A stretch of 64,000 bases of DNA, taken from JAYKGU01 sp035285585 (GTDB lineage: Bacteria; Cyanobacteriota; Cyanobacteriia; CAKZMO01). The stretch covers positions 12,470-76,469 of the forward strand of contig JAYKGU010000021.1 of the NCBI GenBank assembly GCA_035285585.1. Direction: 5' to 3'. Each line of letters starts with the position of its first letter. The first letter of the stretch is position 1. The notes beneath the pieces are model-generated. The model worked only from the letters and a program-made list of their open reading frames with translations, was not told the origin of the DNA and ran no database searches. Shown here in pieces: positions 8,034-15,883 of the stretch. The translations under genes were made by a program, and so were the position numbers.

Positions 8034-9062
8034 ATGGTTCAAGAAAGAACATTACCCGTATTATCCACCCAAGCAACTGTGACCCGTGAAGAAGGCTTGG
8101 TTCTCTACGAAGACATGGTGCTGGGCCGCACCTTTGAAGATAAGTGTGCCGAAATGTACTATCGCGGGAAAATGTTCGGCTTTGTTCACCTTTACAACGG
8201 TCAGGAAGCCGTCTCCACTGGGGTGATTAAGGCTATGCGCCCCGATGACTTTGTGTGTAGTACTTACCGCGACCACGTCCATGCGCTGAGTGCTGGCGTC
8301 CCAGCGCGGGAAGTAATGGGTGAGCTATTTGGCAAAGAAACCGGCTGCAGCAGGGGGCGCGGCGGCTCCATGCACCTGTTTTCCGCTAAGCACAACTTGC
8401 TCGGAGGGTTTGCCTTCGTGGCGGAAGGGATTCCCGTGGGCACCGGGGCCGCTTTTCAGTCTAAATATCGGCGGGAAGTCTTGGGGGACGAAACCGCTGA
8501 CCAGGTTACCGCCTGCTTCTTTGGCGATGGGGCCAGCAACAATGGCCAGTTCTTCGAATGCCTGAACATGGCCTCCCTGTGGAAGCTGCCGATTATCTAT
8601 GTGGTAGAAAACAACAAATGGGCGATCGGCATGGCCCACGACCGGGCCACCTCCCAGCCGGAGATTTTCAAAAAGGCCAGCGTCTTTGACATGGTAGGCG
8701 TTGAGGTAGATGGCATGGATGTGCTGGCGGTGCGTGCGGTTGCGCAAGAGGCGATCGCCCGTGCCCGTGCTGGAGAAGGCCCAACCCTCATTGAAGCGCT
8801 CACCTATCGCTTCCGCGGTCATTCCCTGGCCGACCCCGACGAGCTTCGCTCCAAGAGCGAGAAAGACACCTGGCTGGCCCGCGACCCCATTACCCGGCTC
8901 GCCAACTATCTGGTTGAGCACAACCTGGCGTCTCAGGATGACCTGAAAGCCATTGACCAGAAGATTCAGCAGGTCGTCGTCGATGCGGTCAAGTTTGCGG
9001 AAGAGAGTCCAGAACCCAAACCCAGCGACCTCTATCGCTTTGTCTTCGCCGAAGACGAGTAG
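8034..9062 (+). CDS. pdhA: Pyruvate dehydrogenase E1 component, alpha subunit
   Basis: A 342-residue thiamine-diphosphate enzyme subunit. Together with E1-beta it decarboxylates pyruvate and reductively acetylates the E2 lipoyl group to feed acetyl-CoA synthesis. The ThDP/Mg motif GDGASNNGQFFECLNMASLW...VVENN lies near residues 163-196. The substrate/ThDP region includes GRGGSMHLF, and the phosphorylation-loop equivalent is YRFRGHSLADPDELRSKSE. The length is normal for the cyanobacterial/plastid type. pdhB is not in the window, as is usual in cyanobacteria, where the subunits are unlinked. The crr7 gene starts 32 bp downstream and may be co-transcribed. Confidence 0.97.
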   Translation: MVQERTLPVLSTQATVTREEGLVLYEDMVLGRTFEDKCAEMYYRGKMFGFVHLYNGQEAVSTGVIKAMRPDDFVCSTYRDHVHALSAGVPAREVMGELFGKETGCSRGRGGSMHLFSAKHNLLGGFAFVAEGIPVGTGAAFQSKYRREVLGDETADQVTACFFGDGASNNGQFFECLNMASLWKLPIIYVVENNKWAIGMAHDRATSQPEIFKKASVFDMVGVEVDGMDVLAVRAVAQEAIARARAGEGPTLIEALTYRFRGHSLADPDELRSKSEKDTWLARDPITRLANYLVEHNLASQDDLKAIDQKIQQVVVDAVKFAEESPEPKPSDLYRFVFAEDE

Positions 9063-9094
9063 CACATCCAGTTCTGTGGGAGGCAGGCAGCACC

Positions 9095-9355
9095 ATGGTA
9101 GACCCCCGGCTTTATGACGACCAGTCATTTGTGGTGCTGGCAACCAATCAGCCAGAGGAAATCGTCACCCGCGACGAACTGCTGAGCCGCCTCCAACAGA
9201 TTCTGACCCACCGGCAGGATCACCTCCCCCGAGATCTTCAGCACCTCTCCGAGATTGATGAGCAGGCCGAATACCTGCTCGACACATCCTGTGAGCTGGA
9301 TATGGGAGCGGGGGAGTTTCTCCAGTGGTACGCTGTGCGACTGGAAAAAGAGTAA
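9095..9355 (+). CDS. crr7: CRR7-like protein (chlororespiratory reduction 7, NDH-1 assembly)
   Basis: An 86-residue soluble protein. The tail (YLLDTSCELDMGAGEFLQWY, then AVRLEK) and the opening (FVVLATNQPE) fit my recollection of the CRR7 family, which in plants is needed for assembly or stability of the chloroplast NDH complex and is conserved in cyanobacteria. The start ATG at 9095 is preceded by GGGAGG at a suitable distance. It follows pdhA by 32 bp on the same strand. Assignment is from remembered family sequence, so a profile search would be the decisive check. Confidence 0.75.
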   Translation: MVDPRLYDDQSFVVLATNQPEEIVTRDELLSRLQQILTHRQDHLPRDLQHLSEIDEQAEYLLDTSCELDMGAGEFLQWYAVRLEKE

Positions 9356-9400
9356 CCCCTGAATCGCCAAACTTCGATAGCGACGGGATAGAGTCTCTGC

Positions 9401-9991
9401 CTACCGCTCACCTACCTGATGGTTGATGCTAGGATCGGCAACCAGGGCCAGTTCCACCTTATCCTCTCGAAAGGAGTTCAAAACAGCCCGAACCCCCGGG
9501 CCAAAAAAGCGCTCAATTTTCTCCTGCTTTCCTGCCCAAACATCAAACGGCAGCAGGGGCGAATCAAACGTCAGCACCAGACGATAGGCGTTGTCAATGC
9601 ACTCTTCGCGAATGCTTTCGAGGTTCGGGCGCTCTTCATCAGTGGGGCTGAGGCCCAAGTATTCCAGGGTGGTATCCAGGTGGGCTTCTTGCCCATAGCG
9701 ATACCGGGTAACGTCTTTGCGGATCTGCTTTTGGGTGGGCGTTGCCTGCTGTTCGCGAACGGCAACCACATCATCGGGGGTGGGCGGCACCATGGGCACA
9801 GGCTTTAGCTCAGCCGCTTTAAGGGCAAACCCGCCCAGCAATAGGGGAATTCCGTAGAAGAAGCCAACCAGATTGAGGGTGGCGTTGTCAGAAAAATAGG
9901 CAACAAAGCCAATAACGCTCAGCACGCCGCCAACAATCAGTCCAAGGCTGCCAAGTGAGGTGCGCGGTAACATGGGGGAATGGGCCTCCAT
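9401..9991 (-). CDS. DUF2854 family membrane protein
   Basis: A 196-residue protein with two adjacent N-terminal transmembrane helices (about 13-33 and 38-58: LGLIVGGVLSVIGFVAYF, LVGFFYGIPLLLGGFAL) and a soluble C-terminal domain containing DVTRYRYGQEAHLDTTLEYL. This arrangement matches the DUF2854 family shared by cyanobacteria and plastids; its function is not established. A downstream in-frame ATG at 9973 (MLPRTSLG) is an equally plausible start. It is divergent from the 58-codon gene at 10085 and converges on crr7. Confidence 0.82.
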   Translation of the reverse strand: MEAHSPMLPRTSLGSLGLIVGGVLSVIGFVAYFSDNATLNLVGFFYGIPLLLGGFALKAAELKPVPMVPPTPDDVVAVREQQATPTQKQIRKDVTRYRYGQEAHLDTTLEYLGLSPTDEERPNLESIREECIDNAYRLVLTFDSPLLPFDVWAGKQEKIERFFGPGVRAVLNSFREDKVELALVADPSINHQVGER

Positions 9992-10084
9992 TGTGATTAG
10001 AAAGATTAACGAATTTTGCTCACGCTGCTACCCTAAACAAGGGTACTTAAGGGCAACGCTCACCGTTGTAAGGAAAACATCAGT

Positions 10085-10261
10085 ATGGAACCAGCGAATC
10101 TTCGTCAGCGTATCAGCGTTATCCAGGACAAGCGTGAATCACTCGTGCGGCTCCTCGAACAGCCGGACTTGGGAACGCTACGGATTGACGTTAACCAGGC
10201 CCTTGAGGAACTGGACGACCTACTCGATGAGTTTAAGCGCACCTTCCCAGAGGTTGAGTAG
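10085..10261 (+). CDS. Small helical protein (58 aa)
   Basis: A 58-residue frame with an ATG preceded by AAGGAAA about 10 nt upstream. The product is almost entirely charged helix, with heptad-like leucine spacing (LRQRISVIQDKRESLVRLLE and QALEELDDLLDEFKRTF), suggesting a two-helix hairpin or coiled coil. It has no membrane segment. It fills the space between the divergent DUF2854 gene and the convergent psb32-like gene. The function is not recognised. The clean ribosome-binding site and amphipathic pattern favour a real gene. Confidence 0.7.
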   Translation: MEPANLRQRISVIQDKRESLVRLLEQPDLGTLRIDVNQALEELDDLLDEFKRTFPEVE

Positions 10262-10285
10262 CTCACCGGGGCAGCGAACGTCAGC

Positions 10286-11107
10286 CTACATCTCTTCTGA
10301 CGCTGGAGAACTGCCGCCGAAGAAGGGCGTCAGGTAAGCCACTACCGCGCCCAGGGAAAATCCAGCAATGTTGCGCACCAGCGGCAGCCATTCGGATGTA
10401 CGGGTGACAACCGGACCGATGCCAAAGGCGATAAACAGGATTCCCCACAGGGGCGAAAAGATGAGCATCCACTGCCAGGCGATCGCCTGACCTGATTTAC
10501 GTGGCTGGGCGGCAAATCCGCAAACCACACCACCAACAATGGAGGTGATGAGGGTTAAAATCCATTGCTCTCGCGGCAGCCCTGGGACGACGTTGCAGCC
10601 GCCCTGTTTGAGGCAGAGTTGGATGGACTCCAGCGCTCCCAGGATTGAGCCGTCCTCACCATTGTCGCGAACGAAGAACTGATTGCCGTAGCGGGTTTGC
10701 AGCTCAATCCAGAAAGTGCGGGGCAGCAGCTCAAACAGGGCATCCCCTACACTGAAATTCAATAGATTTCCGCCTCGGGGATCGGCAACCAGCATCACGC
10801 TGCGATCGTCAAGCCCCCAAAACTCTTTGACCGCTAGACCAGGGGTGCGCTCAAACTGGGTCAGGACCCGCAGCTTCCAACCCGTTTCTTCTTCAAAAGC
10901 CCGTAGTCGCTGATCTAACTCTTCCTGCTGCACTGTCGCCAGGGAGTCGGCTAGATCGATGATGTTGGTAGGCTGGTCGGGCAGTAGTTCGGGATTATTG
11001 AAGGCGTGGGCGGGAGGCTCAACGACCCAGGTCAGGAAAACGGTGAAAAATGCAAGCAGGCAGGGGAAAAACCGAGAGGACAGGTAGTGTGGCATTGACA
11101 GGTTCAC
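10286..11107 (-). CDS. psb32: TPM-domain thylakoid protein, Psb32-like
   Basis: A 273-residue protein with an N-terminal signal peptide (hydrophobic core to residue ~33, cleavage site AHA followed by FNN). A TPM domain spans about residues 45-185 (LADSLATVQQEELDQRLRAF, EFWGLDDRSVMLVADPRGG). Two C-terminal membrane segments follow (LTLITSIVGGVVCGFAA and MLIFSPLWGILFIAFGIG). TPM proteins of this shape include Psb32 and plant TLP18.3, which protect or help repair photosystem II; assignment to Psb32 is by architecture and remembered sequence. A start at the internal ATG four codons in (MPHYLSS) is also possible. Confidence 0.7.
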   Translation of the reverse strand: MNLSMPHYLSSRFFPCLLAFFTVFLTWVVEPPAHAFNNPELLPDQPTNIIDLADSLATVQQEELDQRLRAFEEETGWKLRVLTQFERTPGLAVKEFWGLDDRSVMLVADPRGGNLLNFSVGDALFELLPRTFWIELQTRYGNQFFVRDNGEDGSILGALESIQLCLKQGGCNVVPGLPREQWILTLITSIVGGVVCGFAAQPRKSGQAIAWQWMLIFSPLWGILFIAFGIGPVVTRTSEWLPLVRNIAGFSLGAVVAYLTPFFGGSSPASEEM

Positions 11108-11320
11108 TCAAGCTAACCAAACGCAGTGATGATGAGCAGCGATCGCAGAAGTCTGAAAATTCAATAAATAATTTGTTACACTCCTTAATCTAATACTAAT
11201 CTTAAAGCACATGTGACTCGGAGTACATCTACCCGCCAAACTTAGAGAGCAGAGCCAGACTGAGGCTGGTTTCCCCGGTCGTTTCGCCGCTTACTTTCCA
11301 CCGCTTACTTAAGGACTGCC

Positions 11321-12229
11321 GTGAACTTACCCATCTCCCCCCCAAACCGCCCCACCCCTACCCCTAAAGTTTTGCTGCGTGGGCTGAAGTCAGAGCACTT
11401 TCGCCATGCCCTCGACTTGCAGGCCACCCAGACGCTGCAGCAGATTCCCGGAGTCGATTTGTTGCTGCGTACCGTCATCGGCCCCCTAGCTGAGCAGGTG
11501 TTTTACCTGGACAACATCGCGTCCAGCATTTTAGTGGGTGAAAAGCAGCTTCCCCATCTGCACGCCCTCCTGATAGAAGCCTGCAATATTCTGGATTTGG
11601 AGCCGCCCCAGCTCTACGTGCGGCAAAACCCGGCCCCCAACGCCTACACCTTCGCGATTCGGGGTAAGCAGCCTTTTGTCGTGATCCACAGCTCCCTGAT
11701 CGAACTGTTGACCCCTGCTGAAATTCAGGCGGTGATCGGCCATGAGCTGGGGCACCTGAAATGCGACCACAGCCTTTATCTGACGCTGGCCAACTTACTA
11801 ATTCTGGCGTCGGGGGAACTGTTGCCTTTTGGTGGGGTGATTGCCCAGAGCCTGCAGTCCCAGGTGATGGAGTGGATTCGCTGTGCTGAGTTTACGTGCG
11901 ATCGCGCCGCCCTCTTGGTCGCCCAGGATGCCCGCGTCGTTGCCTCGGTGCTGATGAAGCTGGCGGGAGGCTCCCCCAGTTTGGCCGCCCAGCTCAACCT
12001 GGACGCATTCCTAGAGCAGGCTCGCTCTTACGATCAGGTTGCCAGGACGGAGATTGGCACGCTCATCAAGCAGGCCCAGACCGAACCCCTGACCCATCCG
12101 CTGCCGGTGCTAAGGGCAAGGGAAATTGACCGTTGGGCCAGTAGTCAACCCTACCATGACCTGCTGAAACAGTGTTCGATCAGCTATAATGATGAAGCCG
12201 CATCCAAGGGCGGATGGCGAAATTGGTAG
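11321..12229 (+). CDS. M48-family metallopeptidase
   Basis: A 302-residue Zn-dependent peptidase. The catalytic HExxH lies in VIGHELGHLKCDH near residues 144-156, with the downstream glutamate ligand in RCAEFTCDRAALL near 192. A hydrophobic segment follows the active site (LTLANLLILASGELLPFGG), so it is probably membrane-associated. The start is GTG at 11321 with AAGGA 6 nt upstream. The last residues (KGGWRNW) are encoded by the first 22 nt of the tRNA-Leu gene: the stop TAG at 12227-12229 is inside the tRNA. The family member's core ends near DRWASSQPYHDLL, so the extra tail may have arisen by loss of an earlier stop. Confidence 0.9.
   Translation: MNLPISPPNRPTPTPKVLLRGLKSEHFRHALDLQATQTLQQIPGVDLLLRTVIGPLAEQVFYLDNIASSILVGEKQLPHLHALLIEACNILDLEPPQLYVRQNPAPNAYTFAIRGKQPFVVIHSSLIELLTPAEIQAVIGHELGHLKCDHSLYLTLANLLILASGELLPFGGVIAQSLQSQVMEWIRCAEFTCDRAALLVAQDARVVASVLMKLAGGSPSLAAQLNLDAFLEQARSYDQVARTEIGTLIKQAQTEPLTHPLPVLRAREIDRWASSQPYHDLLKQCSISYNDEAASKGGWRNW
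12185..12190 (+). promoter_or_regulatory. -10 box of tRNA-Leu promoter, inside M48 coding sequence
   Basis: A perfect TATAAT ends 17 nt before the 5' end of the mature tRNA, suggesting transcription starts a few bases upstream of the tRNA. The spacer-matched -35 region (12162-12167) is poor. Confidence 0.55.
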
Positions 12230-12289
12230 ACGCACCACACTCAAAATGTGGCGACTTCGGTCGTGGGAGTTCGAGTCTCCCTCCGCCCA
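12208..12289 (+). tRNA. trnL-CAA: tRNA-Leu (anticodon CAA)
   Basis: An 82-nt class II tRNA. The acceptor stem GGGCGGA/TCCGCCC is perfect. The D-arm is of type GGCGAAATTGGTAGACGC. The anticodon stem CCACA/TGTGG encloses the loop CTCAAAA (anticodon CAA, reads UUG). There is a long variable arm CGACTTCGGTCG, and the T-arm is GGGAGTTCGAGTCTCCC. The discriminator base is A and CCA is not encoded. The 5' 22 nt overlap the end of the M48 peptidase gene. Confidence 0.97.
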
Positions 12290-12319
12290 TGTTTTCCAAC
12301 ACAACCAAAAGGAGGAATC

Positions 12320-12577
12320 ATGGCTCAGCGGCTAAAGCGATGGGAATCTCCCCGTAAAGAGGGCCGAAACGTCAAAGGCAAAGGAGGAAGCGCACGAGGG
12401 CGACAGCGCCGCAAGCAGACGCAGATGCTCAAGCAAAAGCTCAAGTCCGGCCCACCGGCTCCGAGGGACACACGCTCCCCACAGGCAGGTCAAAGCCCCA
12501 ATTCAATTTCACCCCATCGGGAAGAGCCACCGCCGCTCTTCCCGATTTTTTTGGAACTAACGCAAAATTTCATTTAG
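12320..12577 (+). CDS. Small very basic protein (85 aa or shorter), unknown
   Basis: The ATG at 12320 has a strong AAGGAGGAA ribosome-binding site and opens MAQRLKRWESPRKEGRNVKG, followed by an Arg/Lys/Gln-rich stretch (RGRQRRKQTQMLKQKLK). The first ~42 residues look like a genuine nucleic-acid-binding type peptide. The remaining frame passes straight through an intrinsic terminator (12516-12552) and stops after it. Either the C terminus is artefactual (a lost stop or frameshift) or the frame is not translated in full. It lies 30 nt downstream of tRNA-Leu and could share its transcript. The function is not recognised. Confidence 0.5.
   Translation: MAQRLKRWESPRKEGRNVKGKGGSARGRQRRKQTQMLKQKLKSGPPAPRDTRSPQAGQSPNSISPHREEPPPLFPIFLELTQNFI
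12516..12552 (+). terminator. Rho-independent terminator after tRNA-Leu / small basic gene
   Basis: A 12-bp perfect stem, ATCGGGAAGAGC paired with GCTCTTCCCGAT, with a 7-nt loop, followed by seven T. It is the strongest intrinsic terminator I saw in the window. Confidence 0.92.
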
Positions 12578-13296
12578 TGGTATAAATTTAGACTGTCCTC
12601 CGTGGTCTGCCCTTTCCAACCCTGCTAATCTAGCTTTGCTCGGATACCCGCAATTTCCCCTAAGCTGGGCCGAGTGCCGTGATTATTCCGCTTTGCTCTT
12701 TAAAATCCTTATCAGAAAGATACGCAGAATTACGCATGATGAGGGCAAGTTCTAGCCAGCTACAATCAAATTAACTCAGTAGCCAGTGGAAACTGGTGAA
12801 AACCCTCAGCCCATTCACGGGATTCATCGGTAATTCGGTGTGAACAAGTCTTATTTCTTAAAAGTGACTTATTCAAAAGAGCCTGGACTAAATTCAAAAA
12901 GACTTTTTCAAAACGCCATTTCCACGCTTCACATTAAGTACATGGCCATAAATAAAAGCCAGTGGGGTGCGCCCCCCGGCGGGGGGTGCACCCCACCATA
13001 GCTACGTTTACTTATGACCACCTACTTATCTTCAACAAAGTTGTTTAATTTTTTGATTCATTTCAATTAGCCGTGAATGCTTCGCTGGCATTTACTCGGA
13101 ACAAGCTTCAGCGAACAGGTTATCGAAACATGCGTCCGTCACCTATCGTTCGGTTTGAGTTAGTCACGACTGGCTGTGGGTCTGTCGTTAAGGATGTTAT
13201 ACGAGGTATGGGGTTGGCATCTCTGGCAGTGCTCAGGTTCCCTTCCTGCCCCTGCCCCTGGGCGCAAACTCATACTGACGAAGGGGAGGCAAACCA
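12578..13296. other. Long intergenic region with MITE copy 2
   Basis: No credible gene in ~720 bp. It holds the second MITE copy (12935-13028), a small hairpin CCAGTGGAAACTGG near 12782, and the histidine-kinase ribosome-binding site AAGGGGAGG. The frames at 13073-13300 and 13176-13394 are shadows or spurious. Confidence 0.65.
12935..13028. mobile_element. MITE-like element, copy 2 (94 bp)
   Basis: Ends TAAGTACATGGCCATAAATA and (right, inverted) TTATGACCACCTACTTA match the copy at 3400-3476. The interior is a strong hairpin, GTGGGGTGC...GCACCCCAC with a CCCCCCGGCGGGGGG core, which the other copy has lost. Confidence 0.75.
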
Positions 13297-15765
13297 TTGA
13301 GCACAAGTCATTCAGAGCCGCTTGCTTTTTACCGAAGGCTAGCGACGCAGGCCATGCCCGTGACCAGCCAGGATATTATTTTATTGCTGGCTGACCTCTC
13401 GCGGATGATGACCGACCTGCAGCGCGTGACAGAAAACTTGCAAAATAAGCGAAATGAGCTATCTCAACACTGCCAGCTTCTCTCTAAAAGTCACCGATCT
13501 TATCAAATGCTGTTTGAGCAGGCCCCTGTTGGTTATATCGTGACAAACGCCATTGGCGTGATCGAACAGGTAAATGACGTTGGGGTGCGGCTGCTGCAGA
13601 GAACCAAGGACACTCTGATTGGTCAACCCCTGCAGCGTCTTGTTTCAGAGCGGTCGTCCATTGCGCTGGCTAATTTTCTGGCCCAGTGTCTGTCCCAATC
13701 AGACGACATCGCCCGACAAATGGAGGTCTGTCTGCCTGGATCCGAAGGCAGGGAAGCCCGGGTCAACCTTTTTGTGAGTCCCATTTATCGGCAATCCCGT
13801 GAAATCTCCGGGTTTCGCTGGATTCTCCACGATATCACTGAGCGGTGGCAGGCGATCGCCTTTCTCCAGCAGCGCATCGACCAGGAAAGGCAGTTGCGGA
13901 AAATTGCCCACTCTATTCGTCGTTCGTTGAATCCGCAAGAAATTCTCCAGAGCACCGTTACCGAACTACAGCCGCTTCTACAGGCGGGTCAGGTCTTTGC
14001 CTACCGGCTGGCGTCCGCTGCTGAACCAACCCAGATGCAGGATCCCGGAGACTCCGCCACCCGCGGGCAGGCCGGGGGCAACCTGCTAAAGGCGGAAGCC
14101 ACTGATGCAAGCTGGAGTGGGAAGGGACTCTTTCCTGTGGGCGATCGCCTGCTGCGAGAGCAAATTCAGCAGTTGATGCACCACCAGTGCCTGGCCATTG
14201 ACGATTTGAACCACGCCTGCCTGTTGCCGGATCTGCGAGCCGCCTGGCAGCAGCAGCAGGTAGAGGCCGTCTTGGTAGTGCCCCTGGTGTGGAGTGAGGA
14301 ACCCATTGGCCTGCTGGGTATTTTGCAGCAATCTCCCTGCTACTGGCACCCGGCTGACATTGAGCTAATTTGTCAGCTTGCTGATGAAGTCAGCATCGCC
14401 CTGCACCACGCGGATTTGTATCACCAGATTCAGCAACTGAACACCGACCTGGAGGCCGAGGTGGAGCGGCGCACCGTACAGGTGCGGACCGCGGCGGAGT
14501 TTGAGTCGATGCTGAAGCGTATTACCGACAAGGTGCGCGACTCGCTGGATGAGAGCCAGATTTTACAAACGGCGATGCGGGAGCTGGCCCAGGTTTTAGA
14601 GCTGGGGGGCTGTAATACGGCGCTTTATGACCTGGAGGAACAGACTTCCACCATTTCCCACGAATACACCAACTTTATTCCGGCGTATCGGGGGCGGGTG
14701 GCGCAGATGAATGACTTCCCCGAAATTTATAACCAGCTCCGCCAGGGCCAGTACTTCCAGTTTTGCTCCCTGATTCCTAACCCGGCCCGAGGGCAGGTGG
14801 CGCTGCTGGCCTGTCCTATTTTTGTCGATTCTGAATCGTCGGCAGAAGGAACCCAGCAGGTGCTGGGGGATTTATGGCTAATTAACCACAAGGACCATAT
14901 CTTTAACGAGTTCGAGATTCGCCTGGTGCAGCAGGTGGCTAACCAGTGTGCGATCGCCATTCGTCAGGCCCGCCTCTACCAGGCCGCCCAGGGACAGGTA
15001 CACGAGCTGGAGCGGCTCAACCGGCTCAAGGATGAGTTTTTAAGCACCGTATCCCATGAGCTGCGCACGCCCATTTCCAACGTCAAAATGGCGATTCACA
15101 TGCTAAAACGGGCCAGCACGGAAGAAAAGCGGCAGCGCTATTTCGAGATCCTAGAAGCCGAGTGCCAGCGGGAAGCTGATTTGATCAACGACCTGCTGGA
15201 TCTGCAAAAGCTTGAGGTGTCGTCCTATCCCATCACCGTGAATACCATTGCCCTGCAGGACTGGATTCCCAGTGTGGTTGAACCGTTCCAGTCGCGCATT
15301 TCTACCTATCAGCAGCACCTCAACGTTATTTGTCCCCAATCGCTGCCGCTGCTTTGCACCGATTTCGACATTTTGCAGCGGATTCTCGCCGAACTGCTCA
15401 ACAACGCCTGTAAGTATACGCCTTCGGATCGCACCATTGAGTTAAGCGTGTATAGCAATGAGGTAGTGGAAGATCCCCTGGGGCGATCGCTCCCCCCTGG
15501 CATTACCGTAATCGCGCGTAACCAGGCCGAAATTCCCGCCTCTGAACTTCCCCATATTTTTGAAAAATTCTATCGGGTGCCCAACGCCGATCCGTGGAAA
15601 CAGGGCGGAACAGGGCTGGGGCTGGCCCTGGTGCAAAAGCTGGTAGAACAGTTGGGGGGATCGATTTACGTCGAAAGCAAAGATGGCTGGACGACGTTTA
15701 CGGTCACCGTTCCCAACCTGCCCAAGCAAGACCCCCGCCTGACGATAGAATCACTGAGTCAGTAG
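13297..15765 (+). CDS. PAS-GAF-GAF sensor histidine kinase
   Basis: An 822-residue soluble sensor kinase. Order: short N-terminal coiled coil (~30-60); PAS (~65-180, FEQAPVGYIVTNAIGVIEQV); GAF (~195-375); coiled coil (VERRTVQVRTAAEF); second GAF (~405-555); HisKA with the phospho-accepting His near 587 (FLSTVSHELRTPISNVKM); HATPase_c (~680-812, G-box GTGLGLALVQKL). It has no receiver domain and no transmembrane segments. The first GAF has no obvious bilin-binding Cys in the usual place, so the ligand is unknown. The start is TTG at 13297, chosen because AAGGGGAGG lies 7-8 nt upstream; a later ATG at 13354 is possible. No response regulator is adjacent. Confidence 0.94.
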   Translation: MSTSHSEPLAFYRRLATQAMPVTSQDIILLLADLSRMMTDLQRVTENLQNKRNELSQHCQLLSKSHRSYQMLFEQAPVGYIVTNAIGVIEQVNDVGVRLLQRTKDTLIGQPLQRLVSERSSIALANFLAQCLSQSDDIARQMEVCLPGSEGREARVNLFVSPIYRQSREISGFRWILHDITERWQAIAFLQQRIDQERQLRKIAHSIRRSLNPQEILQSTVTELQPLLQAGQVFAYRLASAAEPTQMQDPGDSATRGQAGGNLLKAEATDASWSGKGLFPVGDRLLREQIQQLMHHQCLAIDDLNHACLLPDLRAAWQQQQVEAVLVVPLVWSEEPIGLLGILQQSPCYWHPADIELICQLADEVSIALHHADLYHQIQQLNTDLEAEVERRTVQVRTAAEFESMLKRITDKVRDSLDESQILQTAMRELAQVLELGGCNTALYDLEEQTSTISHEYTNFIPAYRGRVAQMNDFPEIYNQLRQGQYFQFCSLIPNPARGQVALLACPIFVDSESSAEGTQQVLGDLWLINHKDHIFNEFEIRLVQQVANQCAIAIRQARLYQAAQGQVHELERLNRLKDEFLSTVSHELRTPISNVKMAIHMLKRASTEEKRQRYFEILEAECQREADLINDLLDLQKLEVSSYPITVNTIALQDWIPSVVEPFQSRISTYQQHLNVICPQSLPLLCTDFDILQRILAELLNNACKYTPSDRTIELSVYSNEVVEDPLGRSLPPGITVIARNQAEIPASELPHIFEKFYRVPNADPWKQGGTGLGLALVQKLVEQLGGSIYVESKDGWTTFTVTVPNLPKQDPRLTIESLSQ

Positions 15766-15883
15766 AATTGAACCCGGCGCTTGCCGACGATAGGACTAGA
15801 ATAGAGACGCCCAAAAGTCTACAGCGATAGAATCGGTGGAACGTGATGGTCACACCTATACAGCACCGAGGTCAGACTAGAGC

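Noticed and set aside
8325..9143. 272-codon minus-strand frame
   Set aside because: Antisense shadow of pdhA, which has the full thiamine-diphosphate motif.
12775..12860. Small regulatory RNA of Yfr type
   Set aside because: A CCAGTGGAAACTGG hairpin is present, but the conserved single-stranded Yfr1/Yfr2 motifs were not found.
13073..13394. Two frames upstream of the histidine kinase
   Set aside because: They overlap the kinase start in another frame, have no ribosome-binding site and have no domain-like sequence. The TTG start of the kinase has the only good Shine-Dalgarno.
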